DNA of 64,000 nucleotides from Actinobacteria bacterium OV320 (GCA_001298545.1 LJCX01000001.1:248001-312000); one strand, 5' to 3'; counted from the first letter of the stretch, positions 27,602-37,265 are shown. The notes: generated by a model from the sequence alone, not told the origin. A program made the numbers and translations.

Positions 27602-29802
27602 CCCACTGTCGCGGTCCGGCGACGGCCGCTCTGGCCCTGTGCGTCGCCGCCCTTACCCTCATCGGACCGGCCGCCGCCGTCCCGGAACCCGCACCCCGCG
27701 CGTCCGCCGCCGGCCTTCCCTACCAGGACGCCTCCCTGCCGGTCGCCGACCGCGTCGACGACCTGATGTCACGTATGACGCTGGACGACAAGCTCGGCCA
27801 GATGACGCAGATCGAGAAGGACGCCCTCGTCCCGCAGTCCGACCTCGCCACCTACCGCATCGGGTCCGTGCTGTCCGGAGGCGACTCCACGGTCAGCCCC
27901 AACAACGCGCAGACCTGGGCCGACACCTACGACAGCATCCAGCGCACCGCTCTGACGACCCCGCTCGGCATTCCGATGATCTACGGGATCGACGCCGTGC
28001 ACGGCCACAACGCGGTGCGCGGAGCCACCCTGTTCCCGCACAACATCGGACTGGGCGCCACCCGTGACCCGGCCCTCGTCCAGCGCGTCGGACGCGCGGT
28101 CGCCGAGGAGGTGTCCGGCACCGGCATCGACTGGGACTTCGCTCCCTGCCTGTGCGTGGCCCGCAACGACCGCTGGGGCCGTACGTACGAGTCGTACGGC
28201 GAGACGGCGGAACTGCCCTCCGCCATGACGACGTTCGTCACCGGACTCCAGGGCGACACCCTGGGCGCCGGCCCCGCCTCGGTGCTCGCCACCGCCAAGC
28301 ACTACCTCGGCGACGGCGGCACCACCGGCGGCGTGGACCAGGGCAACACCGAGCTGTCCGAGGCCGAGCTGCGGGCGATCCACCTGCCGCCGTTCAAGGA
28401 GGCCGTGCGCCGCGGTGTGGGGTCGGTGATGCTGTCGTACAGCAGCTGGAACGGCGTCAGGTCCCATGCGAACAGGTACCTGGTGACCGATGTCCTCAAG
28501 GGGGAGCTGGGATTCACCGGGTTCGTCGTCTCCGACTGGGCGGCCGTCGACCAGCTGGACGGGCAGAGTGGCTTCACCGGCGCCGAGATCAGCACGGCCG
28601 TCAACGCGGGGGTCGACATGGTGATGGTGCCGCACGACTACAGGAAGTTCCTCACCCTGCTGCGCGGCGAGGTCACCGCGGGCCGCGTCGCGCAGTCCCG
28701 GATCGACGACGCCAACCGCCGCGTCCTGACGAAGAAGTTCCAACTCGGCCTCTTCGAAAGGCCGTTCACCGAGCGGTCGTACACCGCCACGGTCGGCTCG
28801 GCCGCGCACCGGGACCTGGCCCGGCAGGCGGTACGCGAGTCCCAGGTGCTGCTGAAGAACGACGGCGGGATCCTGCCGCTGGCCAAGTCCGCGAAGCTCT
28901 TCGTCGCCGGCAAGTCCGCCGACGACATCGGCAACCAGAGCGGGGGCTGGACCGTGGGCTGGCAGGGCGGCAGCGGCCCCGTCACCGACGGCACCACCGT
29001 CCTGCGGGGCATCCGCGCCGCCGCCACCGACGCGTCCCGGGTCACCTACGACCGCTATGGCAACGGCATCGACGCGAGCTACGGCGCCGCTGTCGCCGTC
29101 GTCGGCGAGACACCGTACGCCGAAGGCAAGGGCGACCGGCGGAACGGCATGGGGCTGGACCAGGAGGATCTGCAGACCCTTGCCCGGCTGAAGGCGAGCG
29201 GGGTGCCGGTCGTGGTGGTGCTGGTCTCCGGCCGGCCGCTCGACATCTCCGCCCAGTTGCCCGACTGGAAGGCGCTTCTCGCCTCCTGGCTGCCCGGCAC
29301 CGAGGGCGCCGGAGTCTCCGACGTCCTGTTCGGCGACCACGCCCCCACCGGCAAGCTGCCGGTGACCTGGATGAAGAGCGCCTCGCAGCAGCCGATCAAC
29401 GAGGGCGACGGCAAGGCCGCGCTCTTCCCGTACGGGTACGGGCTGACGTACGACGCCACGGGCCCGGATCCGGACCCCGACCCGGAGCCCACACCGACCC
29501 CGACGCAGGGCGCGTGCACCGCGCAGTTCCGTACCGTTTCCTCCTGGCAGGGCGGCTACCAGGCGGAGGTCACGGTCAAGAACACCGGCTCTGCCGCGCT
29601 GACGGGCTGGTCGGTGGCCTGGGATCCGGCGGGCTCGACGGTCGCCAGCCTGTGGAACGGTCTGCTGACCACCGCTCAGGACCGGGCCACCGTGCGCAAC
29701 GCGGCCTTCAACGGCTCCCTGATCCCCGGCGCCACCACCTCGTTCGGCTTCACCGCGAACGGCACGGCGGGCACACCGGCCCCGCAGTGCACGTCCGGCT
29801 GA
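27589..29802 (+). CDS. Secreted GH3 beta-glucosidase with C-terminal CBM2
   Basis: 737 residues from ATG 27589 (GGAAAGG upstream). The signal peptide is ~1-45. The GH3 N-domain contains YGIDAVHGHNAV, KHYLGDGGT and the nucleophile Asp in FVVSDWAAVDQL; the C-domain follows with ESQVLLKNDGGILPL and LPVTWMKS. A proline/aspartate linker joins a CBM2 (~640-737). It would split cellobiose and cello-oligosaccharides released by the upstream GH12, but at the substrate surface because of the CBM2, which is less common for GH3. It probably shares the CelR-controlled transcript. Confidence 0.92.
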   Translation: MRLLTHCRGPATAALALCVAALTLIGPAAAVPEPAPRASAAGLPYQDASLPVADRVDDLMSRMTLDDKLGQMTQIEKDALVPQSDLATYRIGSVLSGGDSTVSPNNAQTWADTYDSIQRTALTTPLGIPMIYGIDAVHGHNAVRGATLFPHNIGLGATRDPALVQRVGRAVAEEVSGTGIDWDFAPCLCVARNDRWGRTYESYGETAELPSAMTTFVTGLQGDTLGAGPASVLATAKHYLGDGGTTGGVDQGNTELSEAELRAIHLPPFKEAVRRGVGSVMLSYSSWNGVRSHANRYLVTDVLKGELGFTGFVVSDWAAVDQLDGQSGFTGAEISTAVNAGVDMVMVPHDYRKFLTLLRGEVTAGRVAQSRIDDANRRVLTKKFQLGLFERPFTERSYTATVGSAAHRDLARQAVRESQVLLKNDGGILPLAKSAKLFVAGKSADDIGNQSGGWTVGWQGGSGPVTDGTTVLRGIRAAATDASRVTYDRYGNGIDASYGAAVAVVGETPYAEGKGDRRNGMGLDQEDLQTLARLKASGVPVVVVLVSGRPLDISAQLPDWKALLASWLPGTEGAGVSDVLFGDHAPTGKLPVTWMKSASQQPINEGDGKAALFPYGYGLTYDATGPDPDPDPEPTPTPTQGACTAQFRTVSSWQGGYQAEVTVKNTGSAALTGWSVAWDPAGSTVASLWNGLLTTAQDRATVRNAAFNGSLIPGATTSFGFTANGTAGTPAPQCTSG

Positions 29803-30026
29803 CCGCACGTCGCCCGCCCTGCGGGGAGCGCCGTGCGTCGCGGTCGCGGACCGGAAGACCGTCACGGTGCCCCGGCAGGGCGGACGACGAGCGACCGTCA
29901 GCTCCCTGCTCAGCCGGTGACCCGGTGGGACCGGTCGTCGGTTCCGTCCCGGGGCCCTCGGCACCGACACCGAGAGCGACGGCGACAATGAGCCGCGACG
30001 GGTTTTCGACGGCTTGGGGGAGCGGG

Positions 30027-30620
30027 ATGCTGACCGGGATCGTGATCGACGCACTGGATGTCGGGCGTATGGACGGCTTCTGGCGGGAGGCGACACAGGG
30101 TCGGACCGGCGGCCTGCGGCTGCGGTTCGTGCCGACCGCGAAGCCGAAAACGGCGCAGAAGAACCGACTCCACCTCGACCTGGCCGGGGGGCCGGACTGG
30201 GAGGTCGAGGTGGCGCGCCTGCTCGCCCTCGGTGCGACGCGGGTCGACATCGGACAGGGTGACGTCCCGTGGGACGTGCTGGCCGATCCGGAGGGCAACG
30301 AGTTCTGCGTGCTGCGTCCCGGCCACCCCGGAGTGCTCGCCGACTCCGGCCTCGTCGCGCTCTGCCTCGATGTCGCCGAGGAGGACCGCCACGCCCAGCG
30401 GGCCTTCTGGGAGTCCCGCGCGGACTGGCGCGCGGTCGAGTCCCACCACTGGGGCGTCCGGCTGCGCCGGCAGCCGACCAGCACGGTCTCGCTGGTCATG
30501 GGGCCTCCCGCGGCGCCGAAGACGGGGCGGAACAGGCTGCGCCTGGAGGTCACCCGACGCGACGGGGAACCCGGCGAGTTCCCCGACGCCGGCGGAAACG
30601 AGTTCCACGTCACGCGCTGA
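30027..30620 (+). CDS. Two-domain VOC family protein
   Basis: 197 residues; I prefer ATG 30027 (GGGGGAG close upstream) to ATG 29988. Each half carries a VOC module; the first ends DPEGNEFCVLRPGHP and the second DAGGNEFHVTR, the signature Glu position used for metal in active members. This tandem form is common in actinomycetes with unknown substrates. The 224 bp upstream contain no gene. Confidence 0.83.
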   Translation: MLTGIVIDALDVGRMDGFWREATQGRTGGLRLRFVPTAKPKTAQKNRLHLDLAGGPDWEVEVARLLALGATRVDIGQGDVPWDVLADPEGNEFCVLRPGHPGVLADSGLVALCLDVAEEDRHAQRAFWESRADWRAVESHHWGVRLRRQPTSTVSLVMGPPAAPKTGRNRLRLEVTRRDGEPGEFPDAGGNEFHVTR

Positions 30621-30767
30621 TACCTGGCCGCCGCTGACCGGCGCCTGTGGGAAACCGACCCTTCCGGAGCGCGTCGCGCTGTACGTGCTGAGTTCCGTGT
30701 CGCCCGGCGTGACGTCCAGGCGAAGACCGTGGGCGGCCCTCGCAGCGCGCACGCGGGGAACCGACCT

Positions 30768-32498
30768 TCACGACAGGCCGTGGTGGGGCGTCGTGAACAT
30801 GGGGGAGCGGGCCGGCTCGGGGCGGTGCACACCCCGCGGCCGGTATCCCAGCCGATCCGACACCCCCACCAGATCGGCCAGCAGCCAGATGATGGCCAAC
30901 CACATCTCGGTGCCTTGCAGCCCCGGCTCCCGGCCGGGACCCGAGCCGCCCTCTCCCGCCGGACCGAAGCCGAAACCCGCCCCGTCACGCCAGAGCCCCA
31001 GCGCCCGCACCAACTGCTCCTCGGCCCACCCCCGCACCTCATCCTCTCGATGACGGCTCTGGCGTCCCGCGAGCCACAGCGGATGCGCCACGTCCAGGAC
31101 GTTGCACGCGTTCTGCCGGCCCGCCGCGAACCAGCGCGGATCGCGCGCATGAGCCAGCACGGTGTCCACCACCCGCTCCGCGTACGGCACAGGAAGCCCG
31201 AACTGGGCGAACGAGCCACGGGTCAGCCGGTAGTAGCCGTTGACCAGTTGGAGTCGGCCGTCGGCCGGCGACGCTGCCGCACCCCACATTCCCGTCCACG
31301 GATCCACCCGTGTCCCCAGCCAGCCGAACAGCGCCTCCAGCGCGCCCGGTTCGCCGCACGCCTCACCCCGCGACGCGCGATTGCGATATGCGCCGGTCGC
31401 CCAGCAGTCCACCCATGCGCCCGCCGACCAGGCCTGGGTCCGCCACGGCAACGCCTCCAGCCGGGCCACCAGTTGACCGGCCGTCATGCGGTCCACGACA
31501 TGCACCGGGTGGGCGAACCGGGAGCCCAGCAACTCCAGCGCACAGCCCACCGACAGCACGTGGTACTCGGCCGCGCCGTCCTCGATCCACCCGTCGTGGG
31601 CCGGCGCGGGAAGAGTTCCGGGCCCGCCTCCGGGAGCGAGCTCGGGCACCAGCCCGCTCACCGGATCCTGCAGCACACGCAACTGCTCGGCGTGCTCGGC
31701 CGTGGCCATCCGCCCGGGAGGCGAGCCCAGCAGCAGATCGGCGATCTCCACGGCGTCACAGTGCGCCCGCACCGTCGGCGAAACGCCCGGTCGGTCGCTG
31801 TAGCGGCCGGTGTCGTCGTTCCAGCAACGGGCCAGGACATCGGCGGTCTGCGCCCGGGCCCGCTCGGCGAACCCGGCCACGGCGTCGCCCAGGCCGGCTT
31901 CCCGAGTGACGGCCCCCGCTCCGCCGTGCCCGCGGCGGTCACGCAGCGGGCGGGCCGGGTTGCCGGCGGCGATCGTCCACGGCGCCAGATCCCTGGTGAC
32001 GACGGCGCCCGCCCCCACCACACAGTGGTCGCCGATCGTCACCCCGTCCAGGACGACGACATGCGAGCCGATCCACACGTCATCCCCGATGACGACACCC
32101 TTGCTCGTCAGCGGCTGCCGGTGCACGGGCCGGTCCGGCGCGAAGCCGTGGTTGAAGCCGAGCAGGGAAGCGTGCGCGCCGATACGCACCCCGTCCCCGA
32201 GCGTCACACGCCCCCGGACCGTCGCGTACGGGTTGACGGAGCAGTCCCGCCCGGCCCGCACCTCACCCGTGACATAGGCGTACCCCGCGATGTAGGAATC
32301 GGCGCCCAGACACAGCACATCAGCGAACACGGCAGCGGCCGAGGACACAAAACATCCTGGCCCAAGACTCGCCCCGGCTTCGGCCAACGTCTCCTGGTGC
32401 GCGGCCTGAGCCGCTCGCTGCGCGGAAGAGGCCCTGGGTACGAAGTCCCAGGGACAGTAGTCGAAATAGGAGTCCTCGACGCCGCCTTCTCGATCCAC
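30768..32498 (-). CDS. Hexapeptide-repeat acyltransferase fused to a glycosidase-like helical domain
   Basis: 576 residues from GTG 32498. Residues ~35-190 form a left-handed beta-helix of hexapeptide repeats ending in the acetyltransferase signature VVIGDDVWIGSHVVVLDGVTIGDHCVVGAGAVV, with the catalytic-type His in LLGFNHGF. Residues ~200-576 look like an alpha/alpha-toroid (ARCWNDDTGRYSDRPG, YHVLSVGCALELLG, GAWVDCWATGAYRNR, NVLDVAHPLWLAG), as in glycan-processing enzymes. The fusion suggests O-acetylation coupled to binding or cleavage of a carbohydrate. The predicted promoter leaves no leader, so translation may start at the 5' end of the mRNA. Confidence 0.82.
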   Translation of the reverse strand: MDREGGVEDSYFDYCPWDFVPRASSAQRAAQAAHQETLAEAGASLGPGCFVSSAAAVFADVLCLGADSYIAGYAYVTGEVRAGRDCSVNPYATVRGRVTLGDGVRIGAHASLLGFNHGFAPDRPVHRQPLTSKGVVIGDDVWIGSHVVVLDGVTIGDHCVVGAGAVVTRDLAPWTIAAGNPARPLRDRRGHGGAGAVTREAGLGDAVAGFAERARAQTADVLARCWNDDTGRYSDRPGVSPTVRAHCDAVEIADLLLGSPPGRMATAEHAEQLRVLQDPVSGLVPELAPGGGPGTLPAPAHDGWIEDGAAEYHVLSVGCALELLGSRFAHPVHVVDRMTAGQLVARLEALPWRTQAWSAGAWVDCWATGAYRNRASRGEACGEPGALEALFGWLGTRVDPWTGMWGAAASPADGRLQLVNGYYRLTRGSFAQFGLPVPYAERVVDTVLAHARDPRWFAAGRQNACNVLDVAHPLWLAGRQSRHREDEVRGWAEEQLVRALGLWRDGAGFGFGPAGEGGSGPGREPGLQGTEMWLAIIWLLADLVGVSDRLGYRPRGVHRPEPARSPMFTTPHHGLS

Positions 32499-32505
32499 GC
32501 ACGTC

Positions 32506-32534
32506 AGCTTAGACAGCGCTTACTGGCCGGGCAA
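32506..32534 (-). promoter_or_regulatory. Predicted promoter with LacI-like half sites in the spacer
   Basis: On the minus strand: TTGCCC, 17-bp spacer, TAAGCT. The spacer contains GTAAGCGCTGTC, centred on AGCGCT as in LacI-family operators. The -10 ends 8 bp before the GTG start. Confidence 0.6.
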
Positions 32535-32695
32535 TCCTCCTCAGCCGCACCCACCGGAGCGATCCACGGCCGGAGGGTAAAGCCCGAGCCCACCGGTTCC
32601 GTCCTGAGGGCGGTTTACGGCCGTGCGACTGCGACCTCGACCGGTCCGCTCGGAAACTGGCCCGGAACGCGGCACCGGCCGCCGGAAGGGGTCTC

Positions 32696-35104
32696 ATGGC
32701 GGACAGCAGGATCTTGGTCGCGGTACGGGAACGTCCACAGGACGAGGGCGCCGGCGCCGAGCAGTTGGCGCGCATCGGTGAGGCCATCGAGACGCGGGGA
32801 TTCGACCTCCGATGGGCGGCAGGTGTCGCGGACGCCGAGGCGGTGCTGCGGACGGAGGCGGGGCTGACCGCGGCACTCGTCGCCTGGGAACTGCCGGGCG
32901 GAGAAGTGAGCGCGGACGGCGAGCCCGGCGGCGCCGCCGTGCTGCGCTCCATCGGGCGCCGCTTCCAGGACCTTCCGGTGTTCCTGGTCATGGCCGACGA
33001 CTGCGTACGGGACCTGCCGCTGTGGGTGTCGGAGTCGGTCGTCGGCTACGTGTGGCCGCTGGAGGACACGCCCGGGTTCATCGCGGGCCGGATCACCACC
33101 GCCGCGCGCACCTACCAGGAAGCCGTTCTGCCGCCCTTCTTCCGGGCGCTGCGCCGCTTCGACGACGCACACGAGTACTCCTGGCACACCCCGGCCCACT
33201 CCGGCGGAGTCGCGTTGCTGAAGTCACCCGCGGGCCGTGCCTTCCACGACTACTTCGGGGAACGCCTGTTGCGCAGTGACCTGTCGATCTCCGTGGGGGA
33301 GCTCGGCTCGCTGTTCGAGCACACCGGTCCGATCGGCGAGGCGGAGCGCAACGCGGCCCGGGTCTTCGGCGCCGGCCTCACGTACTTCGTGCTGCACGGC
33401 GATTCCACCTGCAACCGCGTGGTCGGCCACTTCAGCGTCACCCGCGACGAGATCGCGCTGGTGGACCGCAACTGCCACAAGTCGGTGCTGCACGGGCTGG
33501 TCGTCTCCGGCGCCCGTCCCGTCTACCTGATCCCCACCCGCAACGGTTACGGCCTGGCGGGGCCGCTGCCCCCGGCGGAACTCGCGGCGGACTCCGTCGC
33601 GGCCCGGATCGCCGCGAACCCGCTGACCCGGGACGCGGTCTCGCCCCGCCCTCAGTACGCCGTCTTCACCAACTCCACGTACGACGGTCTGTGCTACGAC
33701 GCCCCGGCGGCGGCACAGGCGCTCGCCACGAGTACGCCCCGCCTGCACTTCGACGAGGCATGGTTCGCGTACGCCCGCTTCCACCCGCTCTACGCGGGTC
33801 GGTACGGCATGTCGGTGGACGAGGTCACTTTCCCCGGTCCGGACCGGCCGACGGTTTTCGCCACCCAGTCCACCCACAAACTGCTGGCCGCGCTCTCGCA
33901 GAGTGCCATGATCCACGTCAAGCCCGCCCCCAGGGCGCCCGTCGGGCACGACCGGTTCAACGAGGCGCTGATGATGCACGGCACCACCTCCCCGCTCTAT
34001 CCGATGATCGCCTCGCTCGACGTGGCGACGGCGATGATGGACGGGCCGCAGGGCCGCTGGCTGATCGACGAGGCCGTGACCGAGGCGGTCCGGTTCCGCC
34101 AGGAGATGGTCCGCATCGGGCGCCGTATCGAGGAGGCCGGGGACCGACCCCCGTGGTTCTTCGGCGTATGGCAACCCGAGACGGTCACCGATCCGAACAC
34201 CGGCACCCGGGTGCCGTTCGAGGAGGCTCCGGCCGCATTGCTGCGCACGGAGCCGGCCTGCTGGCACCTCGAACCCGGAGCCGCCTGGCACGGTTTCCCG
34301 GGGCTGGCCGACGGCTACTGCATGCTCGACCCGATCAAAGTCACCCTGACCTGCCCGGGCATCGACGCGACCGGTACGACCGGCGAGTGGGGCGTCCCGG
34401 CACGCGTGCTCACCGCGTACCTGGCCACCCGTCACATCGTCGTGGAGAAGACGGACAGCTATACGACGCTCGTCCTGTTCTCCATGGGCATCACCAAGGG
34501 CAAGTGGGGCACCCTCCTCGACGCCCTGATGGACTTCAAGGCCCTCTACGACCAGGACGCCGCCCTCGACCGGGCCCTGCCCGCACTGGTCGCCGAGCAT
34601 CCCAGGCGATACGCCGGCCGAACCCTGCGCGAGCTGTGCCAGGACATGCACGACCACCTGCGCTCTGTCCGACTCGTCGAGTTGCTGGACGCTGCCTTTC
34701 AGCAGTTGCCGGAACCGGTCGCTCCACCACAGCTGTGCTATCAGCGCCTGATCCGTGGCGGCACCCACCGCGTACGGTTGACGGAGGCGCCGGGCCAGGT
34801 GGCCGCCGCCATGATCACCGTCACTCCGCCCGGCATTCCCGTCCTGATGCCGGGCGAGAACGTCGGCGCACCCGACGGCCCGCTGCTGCGTTACCTCTCC
34901 GCCCTCGAATCCTTCGACCGCCGTTTCCCCGGATTCCGCAGCGAGACCCACGGCGTGACCCTCGACCCCGACACCGGCGACTACCTCATCGAATGCCTAC
35001 GCCCGGCAGCCGACGAGGAACCGAACTCCGACGCACGCGAATCCCGCACCGTGACACCGGCCCAACGCAGCCACCCGGAGGAATCCCACGTCGAGGGCGG
35101 GTAG
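32696..35104 (+). CDS. Orn/Lys/Arg decarboxylase (PLP fold type I)
   Basis: 802 residues from ATG 32696. An N-terminal wing (receiver-like, ~1-130) precedes the aminotransferase-like core. SWHTPAHSGGVAL and HGDSTCNRVV belong to the cofactor pocket, DEAWFAYARFHPLY is the PLP-binding Asp motif and the Schiff-base lysine is in TQSTHKLLAALSQ. The C-terminal domain (~610-780) completes the typical biodegradative/biosynthetic decarboxylase length. It produces a polyamine (cadaverine, putrescine or agmatine); which one is not clear. Single gene, divergent from the acyltransferase fusion. Confidence 0.92.
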   Translation: MADSRILVAVRERPQDEGAGAEQLARIGEAIETRGFDLRWAAGVADAEAVLRTEAGLTAALVAWELPGGEVSADGEPGGAAVLRSIGRRFQDLPVFLVMADDCVRDLPLWVSESVVGYVWPLEDTPGFIAGRITTAARTYQEAVLPPFFRALRRFDDAHEYSWHTPAHSGGVALLKSPAGRAFHDYFGERLLRSDLSISVGELGSLFEHTGPIGEAERNAARVFGAGLTYFVLHGDSTCNRVVGHFSVTRDEIALVDRNCHKSVLHGLVVSGARPVYLIPTRNGYGLAGPLPPAELAADSVAARIAANPLTRDAVSPRPQYAVFTNSTYDGLCYDAPAAAQALATSTPRLHFDEAWFAYARFHPLYAGRYGMSVDEVTFPGPDRPTVFATQSTHKLLAALSQSAMIHVKPAPRAPVGHDRFNEALMMHGTTSPLYPMIASLDVATAMMDGPQGRWLIDEAVTEAVRFRQEMVRIGRRIEEAGDRPPWFFGVWQPETVTDPNTGTRVPFEEAPAALLRTEPACWHLEPGAAWHGFPGLADGYCMLDPIKVTLTCPGIDATGTTGEWGVPARVLTAYLATRHIVVEKTDSYTTLVLFSMGITKGKWGTLLDALMDFKALYDQDAALDRALPALVAEHPRRYAGRTLRELCQDMHDHLRSVRLVELLDAAFQQLPEPVAPPQLCYQRLIRGGTHRVRLTEAPGQVAAAMITVTPPGIPVLMPGENVGAPDGPLLRYLSALESFDRRFPGFRSETHGVTLDPDTGDYLIECLRPAADEEPNSDARESRTVTPAQRSHPEESHVEGG

Positions 35105-35194
35105 ACCGGCCCGGGAGCGGTCTTTCGGGCGTCGCCACCGGCGCGGATGGGACTTTCGGCAGTGTCGGACCGCGCATGAATGGACGGTTCGACG

Positions 35195-36028
35195 TCACCG
35201 TGCGCACAACCGGTCCAATGCCGACCGGCTCTCATCGTCCGCGGCACGGCAGATCATCAACCGCTGGTCCGGATCTTGGAGTGGCATAAGCACTTCGAAG
35301 TGCACGGCGATCACACCGGCGCCCGGATGCCGCATCACCTTGTGTCCGCGACCGTTGACCTTGATGTCTCGCTCGGCCCACAATCGCGCGAATTCCTCGC
35401 TATGGGTGGTGCATTCGGTGATGAGGTCGGTCAACGCCTGGTCCTCCGGGTGCGCGGCCCACGCTGCGCGCAGGTGGGCGATTCCCTCCCGCACGACGCG
35501 TTCGCGGTCGACATAGAACTCGCGTATTTCCGGGTGTACCAGGCACAGCCACATCGCATTGCGCTGCGACGGCGGCAGGCTGTCGAAATCCAGCAGCAGC
35601 CTCGCCATTTCGCCGTTCCAGGCCAGGATGTCGTAGCGGTGGTTCATCAGCATGGCCGGCAGCGGCGACAGGTCGGCGACCAGCCGGGCCAGCGGCGGCG
35701 CTGCAGTGATGGCGGGCTTGTCGGCGTCGCGGGGGCGCTGCTGAGTCAGGTTGAAGAGGTAGGCGCGTTCGTCGGGGGCCAGGCGCAGAGCCCGGGACAG
35801 CGCCTCCACCACGTTCGCTGAGGGCCGCAGCCCGCGGGCCTGTTCCAGCCGCACGATGTAGTCGATGCTGACCCCGGCCAGTTCGGCGACCTCTTCGCGG
35901 CGCAGTCCCGAGGTCCGCCGGGCCTGCTGACGCGACGGCAGGTTGAAATCGCGCGGGTCCAGGCGTTCGCGCCGGGTCCGCAGGAAGGCGGCCAGCTCCT
36001 GTGTCGGGTCCACGGTGCGGGTCATCAT
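35195..36028 (-). CDS. XRE-family regulator with MmyB-like ligand domain
   Basis: 277 residues. The N-terminal helix-turn-helix (SGLRREEVAELAGVSIDYIVRLEQARGLRPS) is followed by an MmyB-like PAS-type domain (PLPAMLMNHRYDILAWNGEMARLLLDF), an arrangement common in actinomycetes. It is divergent from an aldo-keto reductase gene with 117 bp between, containing paired inverted repeats, so it probably controls that gene and itself. Third-position GC is lower than in neighbours, suggesting recent arrival of the pair. Confidence 0.9.
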   Translation of the reverse strand: MMTRTVDPTQELAAFLRTRRERLDPRDFNLPSRQQARRTSGLRREEVAELAGVSIDYIVRLEQARGLRPSANVVEALSRALRLAPDERAYLFNLTQQRPRDADKPAITAAPPLARLVADLSPLPAMLMNHRYDILAWNGEMARLLLDFDSLPPSQRNAMWLCLVHPEIREFYVDRERVVREGIAHLRAAWAAHPEDQALTDLITECTTHSEEFARLWAERDIKVNGRGHKVMRHPGAGVIAVHFEVLMPLQDPDQRLMICRAADDESRSALDRLCAR

Positions 36029-36040
36029 GTCCGATCCAAC

Positions 36041-36091
36041 AGCCAGGGTAGGACTGGTGTTCCCAGGAACTTCTTTCCCTTATCCCTGGCT
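36041..36091. promoter_or_regulatory. Inverted repeats between XRE regulator and aldo-keto reductase
   Basis: AGCCAGGG (36041-36048) and CCCTGGCT (36084-36091) flank a smaller dyad GTTCC-CA-GGAAC (36059-36070). Position in the divergent control region suggests operators for the XRE regulator. Confidence 0.55.
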
Positions 36092-36145
36092 CGCGGCGGT
36101 CACAGACTTGTTCCCGATAACGGATCACAAGCACAGGAGGACACG

Positions 36146-37210
36146 ATGTCGCTCACCCTCGACACCTACCGACTGCTGGGCCGCTCCGGGCTGCGGGTCT
36201 CACCGCTGGCGCTGGGCGCGGCGACCTTCGGCACCGAGTGGGGCTGGGGCGCCGAGCAGGACGAGGCGCGTAAGCTGTTCGACCTTTATGTCGAGCGCGG
36301 CGGTAACTTCATCGACACTGCCAATACCTATACAAATGGCAGCTCCGAGCGCCTGCTGGGCGAATTCACCCGCGGCAATCGCGAAAGCCTGGTGCTGGCA
36401 ACGAAATACACCACACAGCGCCGGCCCGGCGACCCGAATTCCGGGGGCCCTCACCGCAAGAGCCTGTTCGCGTCGGTGGAAGCAAGTCTGCGACAGTTGA
36501 ATACGGACTACATCGATCTGCTCTACCTGCACGTGTGGGATTTCACGACACCGGTCGAAGAGATCCTGCGCGGCATGGACGATCTGGTCCGGCAGGGCAA
36601 GGTCTTGTACGTGGCGATCTCCAACGCCCCGGCCTGGCAGGTGTCGCGTATGCAGGCGATCGCCGACCTGCGCGGCTGGTCGCCGCTGGTCGCCCTGCAG
36701 ATCGAATACAACCTGATCGAGCGTACCGGGGAACGTGATCTGATCCCCATGGCACGCGAGATGGGGTTGGGCGTAGTGCCGTATTCGCCACTGGCCGGCG
36801 GCGTGCTCACCGGTAAGTACAGCCGCGACGACCTGACCGCGACGAACGCCGCGGTCGACGACGGCACCCGTAAGAATTTCAACATCGCCAACGGCGGGCT
36901 CACCGAACGCAACTTGGACATCGCTGATGTCGTGAAGGAGGTCGCCACCGAGCTGGGCCGCACAACCGCCCAGGTCGGGTTGGCCTGGACCCTGCAGAAC
37001 CCGGATGTGACGGCATCGCTCATCGGCGCCCGCACTCTCGCGCAGCTGGAGGACAATCTGGGCGCTCTGGAGGTCGACTTCACGGGCTCCCAACTGGCCC
37101 GCCTCGATGAGTCCAGCGCGATCGGGCTCGGCTTCCCGCACGACATGCTCGCGAGTGACAGGATGCGCGCGGTGACCCACGGCGACCTGAAGGTCGAAAC
37201 CCGCCGCTGA
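36146..37210 (+). CDS. Aldo/keto reductase
   Basis: 354 residues; ATG 36146 follows CAGGAGGACACG. The TIM-barrel AKR tetrad is visible: Asp in FIDTANTY, Tyr in TANTYTNG, Lys in VLATKYTT and His in LLYLHVWD. The cofactor segment PYSPLAGGVLTGKYSR and C-terminal GARTLAQLEDNLGALE are typical of the YajO/AKR11-13-like NADPH-dependent reductases. Substrate unknown. It is the probable target of the divergent XRE regulator and is followed at once by a strong hairpin. Confidence 0.92.
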   Translation: MSLTLDTYRLLGRSGLRVSPLALGAATFGTEWGWGAEQDEARKLFDLYVERGGNFIDTANTYTNGSSERLLGEFTRGNRESLVLATKYTTQRRPGDPNSGGPHRKSLFASVEASLRQLNTDYIDLLYLHVWDFTTPVEEILRGMDDLVRQGKVLYVAISNAPAWQVSRMQAIADLRGWSPLVALQIEYNLIERTGERDLIPMAREMGLGVVPYSPLAGGVLTGKYSRDDLTATNAAVDDGTRKNFNIANGGLTERNLDIADVVKEVATELGRTTAQVGLAWTLQNPDVTASLIGARTLAQLEDNLGALEVDFTGSQLARLDESSAIGLGFPHDMLASDRMRAVTHGDLKVETRR

Positions 37211-37213
37211 TAC

Positions 37214-37265
37214 CCGATGATCACCCCGAGGGCAGCACTACCGCCACCCTCCGGGTGATCATCGG
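37214..37265 (+). terminator. Strong terminator after the aldo/keto reductase
   Basis: Left arm 37214-37232 and right arm 37247-37265 pair over 19 bp with a single mismatch (core CCGATGATCACCC / GGGTGATCATCGG) around a 14-base loop, starting 4 bp after the stop codon. Confidence 0.85.

Noticed and set aside
29805..29870. GC-rich partial inverted repeats after the GH3 gene
   Set aside because: Arms are short and imperfect; not convincing as a terminator.
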